This document shows, piece after piece, positions 62,570 to 64,000 of a DNA stretch of 64,000 nt. How positions within the stretch are numbered: position 1 is the stretch's first letter; every line of letters starts with the position of its first letter. This DNA comes from Panaeolus papilionaceus. Lineage: Eukaryota > Basidiomycota > Agaricomycetes > Agaricales. The notes beneath the pieces were generated by a model. It was not told the DNA's origin. It searched no databases and was given only the letters and a program-made list of their open reading frames with translations. The DNA lies in NCBI GenBank assembly GCA_015501605.1, contig JADNRZ010000002.1, forward strand, positions 1,178,001-1,242,000. The letters run 5' to 3'. The translations under genes and the position numbers were made by a program.

Positions 62570-64000
62570 ATGTCGAGTACACCCAATTCAACAAATATTA
62601 CAACGCCTCAACGTATCTCAAAGATGCCTGCAAAACAGTCTAACAATCTTAACCATCTGCTAAACTTCACTCTGCCTCCGAGGCAGCAACGGCCTCCGAC
62701 CAATGTGCCCAGAAGGAGCAGGAAGACTGGAACATCTCAGGGCGTTTGGAATAAAGAGCGTACGCACCTACTAATGCCATCTAGAAGGCGATAATTAAAT
62801 TCACTATTTTACTTAGGCTTTGTCAACGCTCAGTATCGGTTTGTCATGAATCCGGCAGGGGATTATACAGTGCACTTTGCAGATCCAGATATGTGAGTCT
62901 ACTGATACGATAGGAAGTGAATCAAGCGTCGAGCAATCTGTGCAGCTTTTTCCAATGGCAGGATATTCTTCAAGTTCTCATCCCGCGTTCGTCTGCTCTG
63001 GCTTCTGCTGCCATTGCTGGCGAGTTACCAGCACAGCAGGAGGGTCACACCACATGCCCGATATGTCTCTCCCCTCCAACGGCACCTCGAATGACGAAAT
63101 GCGGTCATGTACGTTCAATGTCTTTACAGACATGCATTCTGATCAATTATAATGAAAATTCTTGATAGGTGTTTTGTTTTCCATGCATATTGCATTACTT
63201 GAGCACCTCCGAGAATAAATGGGCACGCTGTCCTATTTGTTTTGACTCCGTGAATGCACGGCAGTTAAAGGCAGTTAAGTGGTATGAAGGCGCAGGCTCT
63301 CAAGATCATGAAGAACCTTCAGCGTCGTCGTCTTCTCAAGAGAATGCGTTCGAAACAATGCTTCGCACCGGGTCGACGCTCAACATGAGACTTGTTCAGC
63401 GGCCCCAAATCACAACTCTGGCGCTCCCCAGGTCGCGTACCTGGCCTTCCGATCTATTACCCCCGCATCAAGCACCATTCCATTTCCTTCCGGATGTTTT
63501 CGAGTTTGCTAAATTCATGCTGGCAACTCCCACTTATCTTATCTCAGATCTAACTAAAGAGCTGGATGATCTTGATGCAGAACGACGCGTCCTGAACGGA
63601 ATGAAGGATGCACTGGGCGTCATGTTCATTGACGCAGCAGATAGCAAAGTTCGGGAGCAGATCGCGAAGGCTTCCGCACTCGAGTCGCCTCTGTTGAAGG
63701 AAGCTATCGAAAAAGCGAAGCAAACTCAGCTGGAGATGGAACAGAAGGTTACGTATCATGCAGAACGGATCAACATCCAGCAACCTGAACCAACCGTTTC
63801 TAACGATGTCCCAGTTGAATTTCTTGCGTTGCGTTCTAGTGGACATAGCACGCCATATGTCGATCAAGCGCCTCCTACGAATGATTCCAACCACACGCAG
63901 AATTCACAACCCCGCAACCAACCTCGACAGAGAAGAAATGTCAACCCCCCTCCCCCTTCCGCATCGGCCTATTACTATTATCAAGCTGCTTCCGGTCTAC
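62570..64000 (+). CDS. RNF10/Mag2-like RING-finger E3 ligase (3' truncated)
   Basis: RING protein of the RNF10/Mag2 family; these ubiquitylate small-subunit ribosomal proteins on stalled ribosomes (family knowledge). Exons 62570-62759, 62817-62892, 62946-63108 and 63169 to beyond the window end; 420 residues are visible and the frame is still open at base 64000. Typical pre-RING blocks: RFVNAQYRFVMNPAGDYTVH, FADPDIFFQWQDILQVLIPR. The RING reads TTCPICLSPPTAPRMTKCGH then VFCFPCILHYLSTSENKWAR and CPICFDSV, with all eight zinc ligands, the intron falling right after the CGH. After it come VKWYEGAG and a helical region (ELDDLDAERRVLNGMKDALG), then a disordered segment. The 3' part lies outside the window. 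Confidence 0.92.

Overview
The window is nuclear DNA from a filamentous basidiomycete, most likely an agaricomycete mushroom. Genes are dense and lie on both strands. Almost all are cut by many short introns (mostly about 45-80 nt, GT donors such as GTGAGT, GTATGT and GTGCGT, plus four apparent GC-AG introns). The protein set is fungal: PalI/Rim9, Ark1/Prk1-type kinase, Syo1, Pnc1, fungal Exo5, Ctr copper transporter. No rRNA, tRNA, CRISPR array, transposon or virus-like element was recognised. Exon joins below were made by hand from frame, splice sites and family motifs, so single splice sites can be wrong although most total lengths close in frame.

Layout. 0-9 kb: 3' part of an F-box/leucine-rich-repeat protein, C1D/Lrp1 (exosome cofactor) divergent from the tiny SF3b subunit SF3B5/Ysf3, then a large SAM methyltransferase-like protein. 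9-17 kb: an agmatinase-type ureohydrolase with a signal peptide, a PalI/Rim9 membrane protein on the minus strand, and a small membrane-anchored orphan protein. 17-26 kb: a one-PAH-domain mini-gene directly upstream of the full SIN3 corepressor, then a single-pass membrane protein. 25.6-28 kb is the largest gene-poor stretch. 28-37 kb: SYO1, a minus-strand beta-hydroxyacid dehydrogenase-like gene that appears broken, and an Ark1/Prk1/AAK1-like kinase. 37-44 kb: an ABM-like protein, RQT4/TRIP4-type zinc-finger protein, a Ctr copper transporter with an unusual tail, and exonuclease V. 44-50.5 kb: GH27 alpha-galactosidase, a second member of the orphan membrane family, nicotinamidase PNC1 and NXT1/p15. 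50.8-64 kb: PRP22 divergent from a DHX57-like DEAH helicase, a small membrane protein, WBP11, and the 5' part of an RNF10/Mag2 RING protein.

Many genes serve RNA or ribosome biology (Lrp1, SF3B5, Syo1, Rqt4, NXT1, Prp22, DHX57-like, WBP11, RNF10). They are not co-oriented and look like ordinary housekeeping linkage rather than a cluster. The most notable observations are: (1) a pair of dispersed paralogues defined by a hydrophobic N-terminus split by an intron at the same place and a C-terminal PYxAPYF motif; (2) a stand-alone PAH domain next to SIN3; (3) a dehydrogenase with one nonsense codon and one frame break in otherwise intact exons; (4) extreme microexons (a start-codon-only coding exon in SF3B5, a 6-nt exon in the alpha-galactosidase).
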